From NCBI RefSeq assembly GCF_013044505.1, contig NZ_JABERD010000054.1, positions 1 to 53,329 on the forward strand: DNA of 53,329 nt, in the 5' to 3' direction. This document shows, in pieces, positions 1 through 7,855 of the stretch. Both the position numbers and the translations under genes were made by a program. Source of the stretch: Streptomyces sp. S3(2020) (lineage in GTDB: Bacteria; Actinomycetota; Actinomycetes; Streptomycetales; Streptomycetaceae). Under the pieces are notes generated by a model. It saw only the letters and a list, made by a program, of their open reading frames with translations, did no database searches and had not been told where the DNA came from. How positions within the stretch are numbered: position 1 is the first letter of the stretch; every line of letters starts with the position of its first letter.

Positions 1-872
1 GTGTCGGGGGTGTCGGGGGTTCGGGGGGCATGGTGAGAGAGGCGGTCGACGAGTCTGGTGGCGATCCGGTCCGCCGTCGTGGTGTCGGTCGCCAGCATGC
101 TCAGCGCGTCGGCGGCCTCGGTGTCGTTCCGGCCCTCCACGATCAGGTCGACCAGGGCCGGGACCGCCTCGGCAACGCCCCGCGTCCCGAGCGCCAGAGC
201 CGCATGGCCACGGACCACGGCGTCGCGGTTCGCGAGGGCGTCCCGCAGCCGGGCGGTGGCCTCCTCGCCGGGCAGCTCGGCGAGGGACCGGACGGCACGT
301 TCCCGCACCGCGGCCACCGGTGAGCCGAGGGCCTGGGCCAGCAGGGCCGTGGCGCCGTCGCCCGATCGCGCCAGCGCCCAGCGAAGGGCTCCGGCGACGT
401 TCGGCTCCGTCTCCCTCAGTACCGCCTCGACCAGGGCCTCCAACGGAATCTCGGCGGCCGAGGAAAGGGCCGCGCGCTGGCGGGCGGCGGCGCTCTTCGA
501 CCCCAGCGCCTGGAGGGACACGACGACCTGGAGGACGTCCTCCCAGCCGGCGGGCTCGGCGGCATCGATCCGGCGGAGCCGCGTCAGCAGCTCGGTCTCG
601 GCCGCGATGCGTTCGCGCGTCTGGCGGATGAGGTCGTCGACGAGCGCGGAGGGCGTGAAACCGGGATCGTCCAGCGCGCGCCCGATCTCACGCAGAGACA
701 GCCCCAGCGACCGCAGGCTCTCGATGTGGAAGATCCGCCGGATGTCGTCGCCGGAGTACTCCCGGTAGCCGGAGCCCGTCCGGCCCGAGGGCCGCAACAG
801 GCCGAGCGACTCGTAATGCCTGAGCATGCGGGCGCTGACTCCGGAGCGTCGCGCCACCTCACCGATCAACAC
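1..872 (-). CDS. MerR-family regulator with C-terminal HEAT repeats (partial, runs off left edge)
   Basis: Translated on the minus strand from a GTG at 870-872, the N-terminus is a typical MerR winged helix (residues about 1-70), with a GEVARRSGVSARMLRHYE helix-turn-helix followed by GLLRPSGRTGSGYREY. A dimerisation helix follows, and from about residue 135 there are HEAT-like helical pairs with repeated L..AL.......VR..A..AL spacing (for example AVRERAVRSLAELPG). The frame stays open to base 3, so the stop is outside the window; at least 290 codons are present. The start lies three bases after the stop of the upstream HEAT protein gene, so the two are almost certainly one operon. The MerR domain should bind DNA and the HEAT solenoid probably senses a protein or other ligand; the ligand is unknown. 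Confidence 0.85.
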   Translation of the reverse strand, partial: MLIGEVARRSGVSARMLRHYESLGLLRPSGRTGSGYREYSGDDIRRIFHIESLRSLGLSLREIGRALDDPGFTPSALVDDLIRQTRERIAAETELLTRLRRIDAAEPAGWEDVLQVVVSLQALGSKSAAARQRAALSSAAEIPLEALVEAVLRETEPNVAGALRWALARSGDGATALLAQALGSPVAAVRERAVRSLAELPGEEATARLRDALANRDAVVRGHAALALGTRGVAEAVPALVDLIVEGRNDTEAADALSMLATDTTTADRIATRLVDRLSHHAPRTPDTPD

Positions 873-875
873 GCC

Positions 876-1541
876 TTATTGTCCCGCCGGGCCGGACCCG
901 CCGAGGGCCACCACACGCTTCGCCTCCTCGATCGCGGACTCGAAACCGGCGTCCGGGTCGCGCAGCAGCCGTTCCGTGGCGAGGGCGTGCGTGCGCACCC
1001 GCCGGTCAGCGGCCGTCGTCGCGGCCCGCAGAGCGGGCAGTACGACCTCACCCAGCGCGACCAGCGCCCGGCTGAGACTCAGCTGCGTCTCGCGCCCACC
1101 GCGCCCGAGCTGTGTCACCAGCACGGCGGCCAACCCGGACTCCTCGCCGTCCGGCACCAGCACGACCGCGGCCCGCCAGGCACTGCGGGCGACCTCGTCG
1201 TCGGCGTCGCACAGGAGCTCCCGCGTGATCGCCGGCCACGCCTGCCGGTCCCCGATCTTGGACATTGTGTGCAACGCCTGACTCCGCGCCTGCGCACGCT
1301 CCGAACGCACTTCCCGCAGCAGCCCGGGAAGCGTCACGGACACCGGGTGCCGGGCGAGCGCCCACGTCAGCATGTCGCGGACGAAGAACTCGGGCTCGAT
1401 CGCGCACCGCTCGATCAGCTTGTCGACGAAGCGCGCCTCCGGCGCCGTCCCCATCACCAGTGCCGCCCGCAGCCGCACGGACGCCCGACCGTCCTCCAGA
1501 TGCCGAAGCGCTCCCAGCGCATCCGTCCCCTGCCCCGCCAT
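876..1541 (-). CDS. HEAT-repeat protein
   Basis: About 221 residues made almost entirely of alpha-helical HEAT/PBS-lyase-like repeats, such as DGRASVRLRAALVMG, ARSQALHTMSKIG and VARSAWRAAVVLV. There is no signal peptide or membrane segment, so it is probably a cytoplasmic binding scaffold. The ATG at 1541 (MAGQGTDALGAL) was chosen; an in-frame start at 1586 adds 15 residues that are not HEAT-like. It is followed after three bases by the MerR-HEAT regulator gene, and the shared repeat architecture suggests the two proteins arose together or interact. The exact function is unknown. Confidence 0.75.
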   Translation of the reverse strand: MAGQGTDALGALRHLEDGRASVRLRAALVMGTAPEARFVDKLIERCAIEPEFFVRDMLTWALARHPVSVTLPGLLREVRSERAQARSQALHTMSKIGDRQAWPAITRELLCDADDEVARSAWRAAVVLVPDGEESGLAAVLVTQLGRGGRETQLSLSRALVALGEVVLPALRAATTAADRRVRTHALATERLLRDPDAGFESAIEEAKRVVALGGSGPAGQ

Positions 1542-1704
1542 GGTCACCGAGACCACCTCCTCGGCCACCAGTGAAGGCCTTGCCACGGTGTCAAGGTCAA
1601 AGCCCGAGCGGTCGACTTCCCGCCCTCAACGGTCTTGGGGCCGGGGTGATCGGCCAGGCGTCCCTGCTCACTCCGGATACGCGGGGCGCGTCAGCGGGCC
1701 GAGA

Positions 1705-2265
1705 TCAGTAGAGCCACCGATCCAGAAGCCCGGGCCAGAGAAACCCCTCGTAGCCCTTGAAGGCAGCGGGGTCGATCTCCTTCAGCTCCTCGGCCAGTCG
1801 GTTCAGCTCGGCGAGAGCCTGCTCTTCTTCCTCCTCCGAGAGGTACTCCTCGGGGTCGTCCGGCTCGCTGAGAACCGCTGAGGCGGTGACGCGGCTGCCG
1901 TAGCGGTGAAGGACGTCGAGCCACACATCGACACCCGAGTCGGCGAACCATGCCTCCCCGTCCGGCATGACGAAGTAGACCGCCCCGGTCTCAGGCTCGA
2001 CGCCGAACGATGACCGCTCGGCCGGCTCATCGAGGTCCGCCTGCTCGGTGAGCCGGTAGAGCGGGCCACGGGACGTGAGCAGGACCGGATCGACCTCGCT
2101 CTGGATCACGACCCGCTCGATGACACGCGGAGCCACCGGAATGCCCACGTTGACGAGCTGCACCTTCATGAAGTCCGGGATCCGCCAGCCGGCCACAACG
2201 TCCTCTCTGGCTTGCGTGACATGACTGAGACCGGCCCACTCGGTCAGGTCGTCGAACGTCGTCAT
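1705..2265 (-). CDS. SUKH-family (SUKH-4-like) immunity-type protein
   Basis: 186 residues from an ATG at 2265 preceded by GAGGAT at suitable spacing; a longer in-frame extension to 2364 looks non-coding. The central part has the SUKH-4 pattern: a VGIP turn, then hydrophobic strands around RGPLYRL, a SSFGVEPETGAVYFVMPDG hairpin, and a VDVWLDVLHRYG helix. The tail is very acidic (a run of glutamates near residue 150) and ends in aromatic-rich LWPGLLDRWLY. SUKH proteins are best known as immunity proteins against contact-dependent or polymorphic toxins. No toxin gene is visible beside it, so here it may be an orphan immunity gene. It lies 37 bases downstream of a membrane protein gene on the same strand. 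Confidence 0.6.
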   Translation of the reverse strand: MTTFDDLTEWAGLSHVTQAREDVVAGWRIPDFMKVQLVNVGIPVAPRVIERVVIQSEVDPVLLTSRGPLYRLTEQADLDEPAERSSFGVEPETGAVYFVMPDGEAWFADSGVDVWLDVLHRYGSRVTASAVLSEPDDPEEYLSEEEEEQALAELNRLAEELKEIDPAAFKGYEGFLWPGLLDRWLY

Positions 2266-2302
2266 AGAGCGATCCTCTTCGGTCGGCCGGGACAGCCCTT
2301 GG

Positions 2303-3208
2303 TCATGCGGACTGCGGCTGCCCATCAGACGCGATGGTGTTGCGGAGTGCCTCGACGGCACCATCGGCTTCCGTCAGGGACGTGGAGATCACCTCCCCGA
2401 TCACCAGTGCCTGAACGATCACATCGTTCGCCTGACGGGCGCGAGCCATACCCATGATGATCAAGAGGGTCGACACGGCGAAGGCAAGAAGGAACAAGGG
2501 GGTTGCCCGTGCGGAGAGGGCAACAGCCAAGACGGCCACGCCGGCGCCGACATTGACGCGTAGGTCGGCCTCCGCCATCAGTCTGTCGTGATCGGCGTAG
2601 AGGGTTGAGTTCTTGGCATGGAGGCGTGTGCCCAACTGGCCAAGTTCCTCCAGGACATAGCGCAGGAGGATCCTCTCAGCGACATCACGATGCCGCTCCG
2701 ACCTGTGGGACTCGAGCCACAGCAGGAGAGGGTTCGTACTCACGTGGGTTTGCAGATCCGCCCAAGCCTGTTGTGTCAGCAGTCCGGTGTCTGCGAAGGC
2801 TGGATAGCCGGCTGCAACCGTTGCCGATCGATACCGCATGAGGACAGGGCGCCCCTGAACGACGGGCCATCGGTCAGGGAGCACGTTGCCCGGCTCCCAG
2901 GCGTCGTTCGTCGGTTCACGAAGTAGTTGGTTCGCGGAGATGCTCACCACGCTCCCCACGATGTACGCCGTGAAGACGAGAGCGGCTCCAACCCCTGGTC
3001 TGCCGACCAGTTCCGCCAGGCCGTAAACCCTGCCGGTGAAGCCAGTGGCCTCGGCACGGCTCGGGAACCGATCGCCGAGGGTGACCCACAGCGTGAGCAG
3101 CCAGAGCACACCCGTGGCCAGAGGCGTGCGCAGTTCTCGGAAGCCGGGAAGTATCTGTGTGAGCACGCCCCCCTTGGACCAGGCATCTCGCAGACGCCCA
3201 GGATCCAT
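2303..3208 (-). CDS. Multi-pass membrane protein of unknown function
   Basis: 301 residues from an ATG at 3208. Hydrophobic segments are visible at about 31-45 (ATGVLWLLTLWVTLG), 74-92 (VGAALVFTAYIVGSVVSIS), and a close pair near 221-255 (VGAGVAVLAVALSA and LFLLAFAVSTLLIIMGMA). A roughly 120-residue charged cytosolic region lies between the second and third segments, and a short tail ends in IASDGQPQSA. No catalytic motif was recognised. Codon use is less GC-biased than in neighbouring core genes, consistent with an accessory origin. It immediately precedes the SUKH-like gene in the same direction, so the two probably form a two-gene operon. Confidence 0.7.
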   Translation of the reverse strand: MDPGRLRDAWSKGGVLTQILPGFRELRTPLATGVLWLLTLWVTLGDRFPSRAEATGFTGRVYGLAELVGRPGVGAALVFTAYIVGSVVSISANQLLREPTNDAWEPGNVLPDRWPVVQGRPVLMRYRSATVAAGYPAFADTGLLTQQAWADLQTHVSTNPLLLWLESHRSERHRDVAERILLRYVLEELGQLGTRLHAKNSTLYADHDRLMAEADLRVNVGAGVAVLAVALSARATPLFLLAFAVSTLLIIMGMARARQANDVIVQALVIGEVISTSLTEADGAVEALRNTIASDGQPQSA

Positions 3209-3321
3209 CGTCAGGCCATCGCCGTCACGTGTTCCTGGGTTGTCTTTACCTTCTGCCGTGGCAGTGGGCCGAGCAGAGCGAGGGTGCCCGACGGCGCCCG
3301 GAACCTAGGGGAAGTGGCCCG

Positions 3322-3915
3322 TCATCCGCGCAGGTGCGCAAGAAGCTCGTCTCCAACGGTGTACGCGCGTTCCTCGGGCAGCAGCCGGGCGGCGGAGTCC
3401 AGGTCACCACCGCTGACGAGCGCGTGTATCTCGTGGGCGAGTGGGGTCATGTCGCGGATGGCGACCGTCCATTCGTCCGCATACCGTCGGACAGCCTCAC
3501 CGGAGAGCCCGAGTTGCAGGGAACGGTAGGGCAGCGGCCGCAGATGCAGATCCCGCTCGGGGTCCCACTGCACGCGAGCAGGCGCACGCTTCAACTGACG
3601 CTGCCAAGCGGCCCGGTCGGGGTGGACCCCGTGCGTATAGCTCGACAGACACGCGTGCCGCAACGCCCACTCGAAGCCGTCACGGTCGATCTCGACAGCG
3701 AGAACGGTCTCCTGCCCCTCCTTCGTGGCCCAGCCGCAGCGGTACATCATCCACAGAAAGCTGGGCTTGATCCACGTCATCCTGTCCCGCTTCCACACGG
3801 CGGGGAAACGCCCGTCGCGGGCGGCCGGCAGACCGATTTCCGGGGAGTACGCCTGGTAGACGGTGACCGTGGATTGCGAGTGGGCCGCACGGATCCTGTG
3901 TTGCGGTTCTTCCAT
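3322..3915 (-). CDS. DUF4291 domain-containing protein
   Basis: 197 residues from an ATG at 3915 (MEEPQHRIRAAH); a GTG at 3987 would add 24 residues that do not match the family. The protein carries the conserved DUF4291 blocks in order: IRA near the N-terminus, TVYQAYSPEIGLPA, RMTWIKPSFLWMMYRCGWA, VLAVEIDRDGFEWAL, RVQWDPERDLHLRPLPYRS, and LGLSGEAVRRYADEW. The family is about 190-200 residues long, so the gene looks full length. The function is unknown; the many invariant Trp, Arg and Tyr residues suggest an enzyme or nucleic-acid-related fold, but that is inference. No obvious operon partner. Confidence 0.85.
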   Translation of the reverse strand: MEEPQHRIRAAHSQSTVTVYQAYSPEIGLPAARDGRFPAVWKRDRMTWIKPSFLWMMYRCGWATKEGQETVLAVEIDRDGFEWALRHACLSSYTHGVHPDRAAWQRQLKRAPARVQWDPERDLHLRPLPYRSLQLGLSGEAVRRYADEWTVAIRDMTPLAHEIHALVSGGDLDSAARLLPEERAYTVGDELLAHLRG

Positions 3916-4010
3916 GGCGTACAGCGTGGGGTCGGCCGGTTCAGGCGGCCACCGATTTTCGCCCGCCGCTCGCCGCGCCGCCACCAACTCGCACGCGGTG
4001 TAGGTGTGGA

Positions 4011-4370
4011 TCAGCCCACGACTGTTCCGGAATCCGAGAGGTCAGCGAGCAGGGCGCGCAACGGAGCGGTGTCCGGCGTGTCCGCGACGGCCGCGTCCAC
4101 GGCGCTGTCCATGCCCTCCTCCCACGACTCGGGGAGGACCAGACCGGGCTGACCCGACCAGGCGATGTCCGGTTCGGCGCGGCCGGATTCGGTGAGGCGC
4201 AGGTGGATCATGCCCGCGAGAGCGTCGAAGACCCTGGGCCGGATGAAGTTGCGTGCGGACGCCCCGGTCAGCCGCGCCGCCTGATCCGGCTTGGGCAGGC
4301 GGTCGGCGACCTCCGTCCACAGCAGGCCGCGGTCGAACGTGTCGAGCAGGTCGACCGGCTCTCGCCTCCT
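4011..4370 (-). pseudogene. Probable 3' remnant of an unrecognised gene
   Basis: The minus-strand frame ending at TGA 4011-4013 encodes a protein-like stretch of about 120 residues (VDLLDTFDRGLLWTEVADRL, then RLTGASARNFIRPRVFDAL, then an acidic C-terminus) with clear third-position GC bias. No convincing start codon and ribosome-binding site precede it. The only in-frame upstream GTG (4427) falls inside the terminator-like hairpin of the neighbouring gene, and the sequence between is arginine-rich and not protein-like. It was therefore called a truncated remnant; a functional gene with a rare start (CTG near 4361) cannot be excluded. The family was not recognised. Confidence 0.4.
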
Positions 4371-4398
4371 CGCCGGTCCCTCCCGTCGTGGACGGAAG

Positions 4399-4426
4399 CG
4401 GTGCCGTGCCCGACGGCCCGGCACCG
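4399..4426 (-). terminator. Terminator-like hairpin downstream of the 372-residue membrane-anchored protein
   Basis: Arms CGGTGCCG (4399-4406) and CGGCACCG (4419-4426) form a perfect 8-bp stem just past the stop of the upstream minus-strand gene (4433). There is no strong T-run, as is common in Streptomyces. Confidence 0.5.
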
Positions 4427-4432
4427 TATTCC

Positions 4433-5551
4433 TCAGTGCGGCAGTGTCGCCGGGCTGCCGCCGTTCGCCTCGTAGCCCGCCACCGCCAGTGCCCGGTAGA
4501 CGGCGAACTCGGCCGCCGGGTCGGGCGAGAGGGTCCATGGCAGGGCGCCCACGTGGCCGTCGATGTGGATGAGCTGGTTCATGGCCTCCTGCCAGCGCTC
4601 GCCGCGGACCAGGAAGAAGACCAGCATGTGCCGCACATGCGCCAGCATCGGATCGTCCGCTCGGGCCGAGTGCACGGCGTGCAGCGCCCCGTGCATCGCC
4701 TTGGTGACGGTCTCGCTCTGGTAGAAGCCGCTGACCAGGTTCACCTCGGGCAGGTGCTCGAAGACCGCGAACAGGGGCATGCCGGCGAGGAGCGAGCCCT
4801 GCGGGGCGCGGGCCGCGGCCGCCTCCGCGAAGGACATCGCCAGCTCACGCGAGCCGTGCCACTTCTCGCACCAGTAGTGGAGCGCCGCCAGATGCGCGCC
4901 CATGTGCGTCGGGGCACGGTCCAGGATCTTCAGCCACAGCTGCTCGAACTCCGCCCGCGGATACGCGAGGCCACGGGCCACCGACAGCTCGACGATGTAC
5001 GGGATCGGGTCACCGGGCGCCAGCAGCGCCGCCTCGCCGCACGCCGCCCTCGCCTCCTCCATGATGATCCGGAACGAGTCCGTGCCGGGCGTCGCCGTCC
5101 GCCACGCCTGCTGCACCAGGAACTCCGCGTGGATGGCCGCACCACCCGCGTCCTTGGGCTGCTCCGTCCGCCACACCCGCAGCCACTGGCCGCCCGGCGA
5201 CTCGCTCACCCCGCCCGGCCGCTGCGCCAGCTCCAGGGAGGCCGCGCCCGCGAAGGCCTGCACCCGCTGCCAGCGCAGCTCACCCGCCGCCTCGGTGCCC
5301 GCCAGCAGCTGGGAGGCCGCCCGGTAGTCCTGCGTGCGCTGCACCAGGTCCAGGACGTCCAGCAGGTCCTGGTCGGGGCCGGGCATACGGACGTCCAGCT
5401 CCTCCTGCCGTACGAAGCCGTAGTCCGCGGGGTCCGCGGCGTCCGGGTGGCCCGGCGGGACCTGCTCGATCATGCCCCGGCGGCGCCGCAAGAACGGCAG
5501 CAGCACGAAGCCGAGCATGACCAGCGCCATCAGGACCCAGAGAATTTCCAT
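4433..5551 (-). CDS. Membrane-anchored conserved protein of unknown function
   Basis: 372 residues from an ATG at 5551. The N-terminus has one transmembrane helix (EILWVLMALVMLGFVLLPFL) followed by a basic RRRRG stop-transfer, so the remaining 345 residues should be cytosolic. The rest is alpha-helical and rich in Trp and Ala, reminiscent of TPR-like proteins (for example YPRAEFEQLWLKILDRAP, THMGAHLAALHYWCEKWHG, RGERWQEAMNQLIHIDG). No catalytic motif is visible. It is divergent from metB across a 184-bp region that holds the 33-bp tandem repeats, so its promoter probably lies there. Confidence 0.75.
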   Translation of the reverse strand: MEILWVLMALVMLGFVLLPFLRRRRGMIEQVPPGHPDAADPADYGFVRQEELDVRMPGPDQDLLDVLDLVQRTQDYRAASQLLAGTEAAGELRWQRVQAFAGAASLELAQRPGGVSESPGGQWLRVWRTEQPKDAGGAAIHAEFLVQQAWRTATPGTDSFRIIMEEARAACGEAALLAPGDPIPYIVELSVARGLAYPRAEFEQLWLKILDRAPTHMGAHLAALHYWCEKWHGSRELAMSFAEAAAARAPQGSLLAGMPLFAVFEHLPEVNLVSGFYQSETVTKAMHGALHAVHSARADDPMLAHVRHMLVFFLVRGERWQEAMNQLIHIDGHVGALPWTLSPDPAAEFAVYRALAVAGYEANGGSPATLPH

Positions 5552-5599
5552 GCCTCAAGCGTTCCAGACACCGCCGACAATTGGCCAACCCGATCCCGG

Positions 5600-5698
5600 G
5601 CCTGTGGAAAACCTCCCGCCCCGACTCCGCACGCCTGGGGACAAACCTCCCGTCCTCGCGCCGCGGCCTGGGGAAAACCCTTCTCCAGCCTCGCTGGG
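5600..5698. repeat. Three tandem 33-bp repeats containing DnaA-box-like 9-mers
   Basis: Three units start with GCCTGKGGA at exactly 5600, 5633 and 5666. Units 1 and 2 share GCCTG.GGA.AAACCTCCCG; unit 3 is more diverged after GCCTGGGGAAAACC. Unit 1 contains TGTGGAAAA (5603-5611), whose complement TTTTCCACA fits the bacterial DnaA-box consensus TTWTNCACA; the other units carry degenerate versions. The 33-bp period is about three helical turns. The repeats lie between the divergent starts at 5551 and 5736 (metB). Confidence 0.65.
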
Positions 5699-5735
5699 CG
5701 ACGCCTGCCCCGCGAGCGGACTACCCTCGGTGCCC

Positions 5736-6890
5736 ATGAGCGACAGGCACATCAGTCAGCACTTCGAGACGCTTGCCATCCACGCGGGCAACACGGCGGA
5801 CCCCCTCACCGGTGCGGTCGTCCCGCCGATCTACCAGGTCTCGACCTACAAGCAGGACGGCGTCGGCGGTCTGCGCGGCGGCTACGAGTACAGCCGCAGC
5901 GCCAACCCGACCCGCACCGCCCTGGAGGAGAACCTCGCCGCCCTCGAGGGCGGCCGACGGGGCCTCGCGTTCGCGTCCGGACTGGCGGCCGAGGACTGCC
6001 TGTTGCGTACGCTGCTCAGCCCCGGCGACCACGTGGTCATCCCCAACGACGCCTACGGCGGCACGTTCCGGCTCTTCGCGAAGGTCGTCGCCCGCTGGGG
6101 CGTCGAGTGGTCGGTCGCCGACACCAGTGACCCGGCCGCCGTACGGGCCGCCATCACCCCGAAGACCAAGGCCGTATGGGTGGAGACCCCCTCCAACCCG
6201 CTGCTCGGCATCACCGACATCGCCGCCGTCGCGCAGATCGCCCGGGACGCCGGCGCGAAACTCGTCGTCGACAACACCTTCGCCACGCCGTACCTCCAGC
6301 AGCCGCTGTCGCTCGGCGCCGACGTCGTCGTGCACTCCCTGACCAAGTACATGGGCGGCCACTCGGACGTCGTCGGCGGCGCCCTGATCACCGCCGACGA
6401 GGCGCTCGGTGAGGAACTGGCGTACCACCAGAACGCGATGGGCGCGGTCGCCGGGCCCTTCGACTCCTGGCTGGTGCTGCGCGGCGCCAAGACGCTGTCG
6501 GTGCGGATGGACCGGCACAGCGAGAACGCGACCAAGGTCGCCGACATGCTGACCCGCCACGCGCGCGTGACGAAGGTGCTCTACCCGGGTCTGGAGGACC
6601 ACCCCGGGCACGAGATCGCCGCCAAGCAGATGCGGTCCTTCGGCGGCATGGTCTCCTTCCAGGTCGCGGGCGGCGAGGAGGCGGCCGTCGAGGTCTGCAA
6701 CCGCGCCAAGGTGTTCACGCTGGGCGAGTCCCTGGGCGGCGTGGAGTCCCTGATCGAGCACCCCGGCCGTATGACGCACGCGTCGGTCGTCGGCTCGGCC
6801 CTGGAGGTCCCCGCCGACCTCGTACGCCTCTCGGTGGGCATCGAGAACGTCGACGACCTGCTGGAGGACCTCCAGCAGGCGCTGGGCTAG
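5736..6890 (+). CDS. metB: Cystathionine gamma-synthase (PLP-dependent)
   Basis: 384 residues from ATG 5736. Cys/Met-metabolism PLP enzyme of the transsulfuration pathway; it condenses an O-acylated homoserine with cysteine to give cystathionine (some family members also act as gamma-lyases). Visible motifs: YEYSRSANPTRTALE, the FASGLAAED cofactor-binding segment, VVDNTFATPYLQQPL, and the active-site lysine in HSLTKYMGGHSDVVGG (about K204). The C-terminal ESLIEHPGRMTHA and LVRLSVGIENVDDL are standard. Length is normal for the family. The ribosome-binding site is weak. The 3' end converges on the small membrane protein gene with only 12 bases between stops. No SAM riboswitch is apparent upstream. 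Confidence 0.93.
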   Translation: MSDRHISQHFETLAIHAGNTADPLTGAVVPPIYQVSTYKQDGVGGLRGGYEYSRSANPTRTALEENLAALEGGRRGLAFASGLAAEDCLLRTLLSPGDHVVIPNDAYGGTFRLFAKVVARWGVEWSVADTSDPAAVRAAITPKTKAVWVETPSNPLLGITDIAAVAQIARDAGAKLVVDNTFATPYLQQPLSLGADVVVHSLTKYMGGHSDVVGGALITADEALGEELAYHQNAMGAVAGPFDSWLVLRGAKTLSVRMDRHSENATKVADMLTRHARVTKVLYPGLEDHPGHEIAAKQMRSFGGMVSFQVAGGEEAAVEVCNRAKVFTLGESLGGVESLIEHPGRMTHASVVGSALEVPADLVRLSVGIENVDDLLEDLQQALG

Positions 6891-6902
6891 TCGCCCGAAG
6901 GC

Positions 6903-7151
6903 TCACCAGCCGGTCAGCGGTGGAGTCGTCTCCGACGGCGGCTCCACCCACGGGCGGACCATCATCGCCCAGACCACGAACGCCACGCCGGCCGTGAACA
7001 TCAGGAACCACATCAGCCGTAGCGCCGCCCGCCTGCGCCGCAGCATGCGGCTGCCGCGGCGCACCACCTCGTCGTGGAGCTCCGGTGGTACGGAGGACGG
7101 CGCCTGATCCATGATCCGCCGTACGGCGGCCTCGCGCTCCGGCCGGTTCAC
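6903..7151 (-). CDS. Small single-pass membrane protein coupled to a sigma factor (possible anti-sigma)
   Basis: 82 residues from a GTG at 7151 that overlaps the sigma-factor stop as GTGA, so translation is coupled; AAGGTGG lies just upstream. About 45 N-terminal residues are charged and cytosolic (EREAAVRRIMDQAPSSVPPE), followed by a basic patch (RRRRA), one transmembrane helix (LMWFLMFTAGVAFVVWAMM) and a short proline-rich outer tail. The position and topology suggest an anti-sigma factor for the upstream gene, but the zinc-binding HxxxCxxC motif of ZAS anti-sigmas is absent, so this is inferred from context only. Confidence 0.65.
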   Translation of the reverse strand: MNRPEREAAVRRIMDQAPSSVPPELHDEVVRRGSRMLRRRRAALRLMWFLMFTAGVAFVVWAMMVRPWVEPPSETTPPLTGW

Positions 7152-7651
7152 GACGCCACCACCTTCGCGCCTCCCACCGCGGGGGCGGGCCCCCGAGGCG
7201 GGTGCAGCAGCGTCGCTGTCGCGCGGTCGCAGATCGCGCGGACGCGTTCCGTGGCCAGTCCCAGCAGGGCGGCCGTCTGCTCCTCGGCGACACCTTCGTA
7301 GAGCCGCAGGACGAGGACGAGGCGCTCCTGCGGGGCCAGCGCGGCCAACGGGCTCGACGGGTGCGGCCGGGCGCCGCCCAGACCGCCGTACTGGTGCCAG
7401 GCACCGCGGGCGAAGCGGGTGGCCAGGTACTGGCGGGTGCGGTCGTACGGGTCCTCGCCGCGCAGTCCGTCCCAGCACGCGTACGTGTGGGCGAGCGCCA
7501 GCGTCAGCAGGCGCCGCGCGCGTGGGTTGTCGTCCGGCGCCTCCGCCGTCAGCAGCGTCGCGGCATGCAGCAGCCGCCCGGCGGCGCCCGCGACGAACGC
7601 CTTGAACTCCCGGGCCCGGCGGGCGTCTTGGGACGCATGCCGTCGTCGCAC
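7148..7651 (-). CDS. RNA polymerase sigma-70 family (ECF-like) sigma factor
   Basis: 167 residues from a GTG at 7651 with GGGAGG seven bases upstream. Region 2-like helices occupy about residues 20-85 (RRLLTLALAHTYACWDG, DPYDRTRQYLATRFAR). Region 4 (about 105-155) has LAALAPQERLVLVLRLYEGV followed by the helix-turn-helix EEQTAALLGLATERVRAI. Region 2 is diverged from typical ECF factors, so the protein may be specialised. The stop overlaps the GTG of the small membrane protein gene, a sigma/anti-sigma-like arrangement. Confidence 0.75.
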   Translation of the reverse strand: MRRRHASQDARRAREFKAFVAGAAGRLLHAATLLTAEAPDDNPRARRLLTLALAHTYACWDGLRGEDPYDRTRQYLATRFARGAWHQYGGLGGARPHPSSPLAALAPQERLVLVLRLYEGVAEEQTAALLGLATERVRAICDRATATLLHPPRGPAPAVGGAKVVAS

Positions 7652-7855
7652 CGCGCCTCCCGCCTGAGGGCGACCTATGAGGGAACCGGGGGCCCGCACC
7701 GCGTACGGATACGCAACCGTGTACGAGTTAGGGACCCGATCTCATATGAGGCCAGGGGTGGCCTTTCGGTCAAGAGCCGCGCACTCGTCGAGAGCCGGGC
7801 AGTGTGAGAGCCGCGCACCCTGAGAGCGGTCGTGCCACGCGCGCGTGAAGGATGC

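Noticed and set aside
5472..5735. In-frame extension upstream of metB
   Set aside because: It covers the 33-bp repeats and does not resemble the cystathionine synthase N-terminus.
5552..5735. SAM or other riboswitch before metB
   Set aside because: No conserved kink-turn or paired helices were found; only the tandem repeats are present.
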